From the NCBI RefSeq assembly GCF_000931445.1, contig NZ_CP010849.1, forward strand, positions 3,906,001-3,970,000: DNA of 64,000 bases. Reading direction: 5' to 3'. Source of the stretch: Streptomyces cyaneogriseus subsp. noncyanogenus (GTDB lineage Bacteria; Actinomycetota; Actinomycetes; Streptomycetales; Streptomycetaceae). The stretch's first letter is position 1; every line of letters starts with the position of its first letter. Shown here in pieces: positions 61,799-64,000 of this stretch. The notes under the pieces were generated by a model. That model searched no databases. It had not been told where the DNA came from and saw only the letters and a program-made list of their open reading frames with translations. A program made the position numbers and the translations under genes.

Positions 61799-63130
61799 CT
61801 AGAGAGCCCCGGACCTGCGCCGCGCCCTGAGCGTCCACACCCCGAGCCCGGCCAGCAGCAGGCTCCCGGTGCCGATCCCGCCGACGGCGACCGCCCTCAT
61901 CACGGGGTCGTCCTTCTCCCCTCCGGCCCCCGTCCCGGCCACCCGCTGCCCCTCCGGCACCTCGAAGACCCCCAGCGGCGCCGACTCCCCCGCGTAGACG
62001 GGCCCGGACTCCGCCGCGCCGTCGACTCCGACGCGGAGCGTGAGCCCGAAGGGACCCTCGCCGAAGTCGTCGGCCACCCGTGCCGCCAGATGCACCACCA
62101 CGTAGTACGCGCCGGCGAACCGCATCCCGCTCACCTTGTCGGCGACGGCGTGGCGGTTGGCGTACGCGACCGGGGGAACGGGCGGGAGGGCGGCGGTCGC
62201 CGGGTCGCCGTCGTAGGCGGTCCCGGTGTCCGCGACCGGCCCGCGCGCCGGGTTGTGGAGGGCCAGACGCAGCGCGCCGGGCACGTATCCCCGGCCGCCG
62301 GAACCGTCCAGCTCCGCGGTGGCGTACACCCGCTGCCCCCAGTCGGCCGGGACCGCGTAGAAGAGGGTCTGTCCCGGGCGGATGCCGTCGCGCCAGGCTC
62401 CCGGCCCGAGGAGAGTCGCGCCGGCGAAGCCCGCGCCTCCCCGGCGGCGCCGGGGTTCGCCCTCGGGCGGTGCGGGCGACGAGGAGTCCCAGACCTCCGG
62501 TGCGCGCGTGGCGCCGGCCCGCTTCGGGGCCGGTTCCGTGAAGGCGGCGATTTCCAGGTCCCAGGCGCCCGGTGCGGCGCTCTGCCCGCCGGTCCGCTCC
62601 ACGGCGACGTCATAGGTCCCGGCCTCGCGGCACCGGGTCTTCGTGGGGAAGACCTCCCGGCGGCCCCAGGCGGTGACGGGACGCGGGCTGCGCGCGGCGC
62701 CGATGGAGGCGCTGTCGAAGGAGCACGAGCCGCCTTCGCCGTCCCGCAGGGACACCCGGATGCCGTCGGAGGCGGCGACCGTGCCGCCGGGTGCGGGGAC
62801 CGCGGTGACGGCGACGTACACGTTCGACGCGCCGTCGAGGCGGAGGCGATAGTGGACCGCGCCGCGCGCCGGCAGGCTGCTGCGGTACGTCGCACCGGGC
62901 TCCAGGCGTTCGGCGTCCGCGGGGCCGGCCGCCCCCTCGATCGGCCGGGCGTCCCCGGCGAAGGCGTAACCCCCCGGCGTTCCGGCGGCCGGGACCGCCC
63001 GGGCCGGCACGACGGCCGTGGTGCACAGCGCCACGAGCGCCATGGCCATCAGCACGGGCGCCGCCGCCCGGCGCCCGGTCACCGCCCTCCACCGTCCCGG
63101 CACCCGGCCGCTCGCGCCACGCCGCCCCAT
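61799..63130 (-). CDS. Secreted protein with C-terminal membrane anchor, unknown function
   Basis: From ATG 63130 the protein has 443 residues (ATG 63178 is an alternative). It has a long signal peptide (basic start, hydrophobic core AAPVLMAMALVALCTTAVV, cleavage near ARAVPA), an extracellular part with two beta-rich domains (LEPGATYRSSLPARGAVHYRLRLDGASNVYVAVTAVP resembles bacterial pre-peptidase C-like beta-sandwiches; FYAVPADWGQRVYATAEL is a second copy-like region), and a C-terminal transmembrane helix followed by RARRRSGAL. Cysteines in GGSCSF and TRCREAG may form a disulfide. No enzyme motif recognised. Confidence 0.82.
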   Translation of the reverse strand: MGRRGASGRVPGRWRAVTGRRAAAPVLMAMALVALCTTAVVPARAVPAAGTPGGYAFAGDARPIEGAAGPADAERLEPGATYRSSLPARGAVHYRLRLDGASNVYVAVTAVPAPGGTVAASDGIRVSLRDGEGGSCSFDSASIGAARSPRPVTAWGRREVFPTKTRCREAGTYDVAVERTGGQSAAPGAWDLEIAAFTEPAPKRAGATRAPEVWDSSSPAPPEGEPRRRRGGAGFAGATLLGPGAWRDGIRPGQTLFYAVPADWGQRVYATAELDGSGGRGYVPGALRLALHNPARGPVADTGTAYDGDPATAALPPVPPVAYANRHAVADKVSGMRFAGAYYVVVHLAARVADDFGEGPFGLTLRVGVDGAAESGPVYAGESAPLGVFEVPEGQRVAGTGAGGEKDDPVMRAVAVGGIGTGSLLLAGLGVWTLRARRRSGAL

Positions 63131-63284
63131 CACCCGCCACCCCTCGTCGTCAGCCGCCGGACCGGGACCGTGGCCCATCCTGCCCCGCCGGCCGGCGCGT
63201 CATCCGCCCGTTGCGCACGACCGTCCGAAACGTCCGGCTGCTTCCGGCACCCTCCCCGCGGGCACCCCGGCGGACAACACAAAA

Positions 63285-63308
63285 CCCCGACCGCGATGAC
63301 GGCCGGGG
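63285..63308 (-). terminator. Terminator downstream of the DLW-39 gene
   Basis: Stem CCCCGACCG/CGGCCGGGG (one mismatch), 6-nt loop, followed on the minus strand by TTTTGTGTTG. A second hairpin CCGAGTCC-GCC-GGACTCGG lies at 63325-63343, nearer the stop codon. Confidence 0.75.
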
Positions 63309-63363
63309 TGATGCTCGGTTGTCGCCGAGTCCGCCGGACTCGGTTACCGGATGTCGGTGGGAC

Positions 63364-63492
63364 TCACGAACCCGTGGGCACGGAGTCAGTCGCCTCCGTC
63401 CACAGGTCCTGCTCGGCGCGATCCGCCTGGATCTGGCGGTACACGAGGAGACCGCCGATGGCGGCCAGTGCGACCAGGAGCAGCTTCTTCAC
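63364..63492 (-). CDS. DLW-39 family small membrane protein
   Basis: The 42-residue protein starts with GTG at 63492 (GAGG upstream). It has one N-terminal transmembrane helix (KKLLLVALAAIGGLLVYRQ) and a hydrophilic end with the Asp-Leu-Trp signature in RAEQDLWTEATDSVPTGS. The DLW-39 family is actinobacterial, of unknown function, and usually lies near gyrA and the Ile/Ala tRNAs, consistent with an origin-proximal location. Confidence 0.88.
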   Translation of the reverse strand: MKKLLLVALAAIGGLLVYRQIQADRAEQDLWTEATDSVPTGS

Positions 63493-63830
63493 CGCGCGAC
63501 CTCGTCTTTCCTTGACGTAGGGGACCTCTGGCGCCCGACTATACACACCGGCCGATATCGATCGGTGACCTGCGTCGGCCGTCAACTCGCCGCCGCGACG
63601 CCGCAGTAGGAGCAGGACCGGCCGGTGCGATCGGAGGGTGATCACACCTCCACGCGCGGTCACTTTTGACCGACCTTGGCCCGTCTCTTCTCTTTTTCAG
63701 CCCTCTTGCGTCCATCCGGGTGGTGTTCATCTGAACATCGACGCGCCATGGGCGTCGGTCCACCACTTCGCGCCGCTCATACACATCATGAGGAAAGTAC
63801 GCAAATCGCCCAACCCGAAAGTGAGGGGCC
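63493..63830. promoter_or_regulatory. Divergent intergenic region
   Basis: No gene in 338 bp. Less GC-rich than average. It contains the palindromic CCGATATCGATCGG at 63553-63566, a pyrimidine-rich run (63683-63712) and an inverted repeat GTTCATCTGAAC at 63725-63736. Promoters of both flanking genes should lie here; GTGAGGGG before 63831 is a ribosome site. Confidence 0.5.
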
Positions 63831-64000
63831 ATGGCCCGGAACAAGGTCATGACGCTGTGGACCGCCATCGTCACCGCCTTCCTCGCGCTGTGCACGGCGC
63901 TCGGACTCATCACCACGACCGCCGCCGCCGCGGTATCGCACACCGAGACGGAACGCAACAGCAACAGCGACGAGACCACCGGCACCACCGAGCACACGAC
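63831..64000 (+). CDS. Secreted small protein (partial, runs off right edge)
   Basis: ATG 63831 follows GTGAGGGG. 56 codons are visible: a signal peptide with the hydrophobic core LWTAIVTAFLALCTALGLI and probable cleavage after TTTAAAA, then a hydrophilic Thr/Ser/Asn/Glu-rich segment. The C-terminus is outside the window. It resembles small streptomycete secreted proteins near the DLW-39 gene (I think DUF6344), but this is a weak recall. Confidence 0.75.
   Translation, partial: MARNKVMTLWTAIVTAFLALCTALGLITTTAAAAVSHTETERNSNSDETTGTTEHT

Noticed and set aside
63553-63566. CCGATATCGATCGG as a fourth PaaR operator
   Set aside because: Arms resemble ACCGA/TCGGT only partly and the flanking genes have no link to phenylacetate.

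Overview
The window is a 64 kb piece of a linear-type actinobacterial chromosome, almost certainly Streptomyces. The base composition is very GC-rich with strong third-position GC. Starts are often GTG, and genes overlap by 4 bp (ATGA/GTGA). The gene content is typically streptomycete: mycothiol-dependent enzyme, class E sortases, CrgA, PASTA kinase, bacterial proteasome activator. From memory, the order matches the S. coelicolor SCO38xx region just to one side of oriC. Two perfect parS sites, a cluster of DnaA boxes, tRNA-Ala and a DLW-39-type gene at the right end agree with an origin-proximal position, with oriC probably beyond the right edge.

Layout. 0-7 kb: partial cupin, GlxA/AraC regulator, LURP-one protein, carbon-nitrogen hydrolase, mycothiol-dependent maleylpyruvate-isomerase-like enzyme, GntR-MFS operon and a secreted D,D-carboxypeptidase. 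7-11 kb: first branched-chain 2-oxoacid dehydrogenase operon (E1alpha-E1beta-E2) and an orphan NarL-type response regulator. 11-19 kb: PPOX-like protein, Ser/Thr kinase, Bpa proteasome activator, repeat-rich secreted protein, quinone oxidoreductase and a DrrAB-like ABC pair. 19-23 kb: potassium channel, MoeA with a His-rich tail and MobA. 23-27.7 kb: second E1alpha-E1beta-E2 operon with a divergent Lrp regulator. 27.7-38.7 kb: phenylacetate catabolism in two blocks (paaH-paaR with divergent paaN; paaABCDE), separated by a TrmH/HTTM/DUF5819 operon. 38.7-42.7 kb: rhodanese, J-domain-like coiled-coil protein, DUF2252 protein and a secreted intradiol dioxygenase fused to a carbohydrate/lignin-binding module. 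42.9-57.8 kb: the conserved actinobacterial growth/division block (tRNA-Leu, fhaA, fhaB, pstP, rodA, pbpA, pknB, then two class E sortases, pabA, a small membrane protein, DUF881, crgA, rhomboid, cyclophilin). 58-64 kb: DUF5324 protein, parS, tRNA-Ala, HTH regulator, third Ser/Thr kinase, secreted membrane-anchored protein, DLW-39 protein and a partial secreted protein.

How it works together. Two separate 2-oxoacid dehydrogenases can feed branched acyl-CoA starters for fatty acids and polyketides. The phenylacetate block makes and opens the ring epoxide/oxepin of phenylacetyl-CoA and beta-oxidises the product. A shared palindrome (core ACCGNNCGNNCGGT, one copy with one mismatch) lies upstream of paaA, between paaH and paaN, and also upstream of the second dehydrogenase operon, suggesting one TetR regulator (PaaR) links them. 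The kinase/phosphatase/FHA/PBP/RodA block controls peptidoglycan synthesis and septation; the sortases attach surface proteins of aerial hyphae.

No prophage, insertion sequence, CRISPR array or dedicated biosynthetic cluster was seen. The most unusual sequence-level observation is recurrent: at several gene 3' ends the stop codon sits inside a short tandem duplication that continues downstream.
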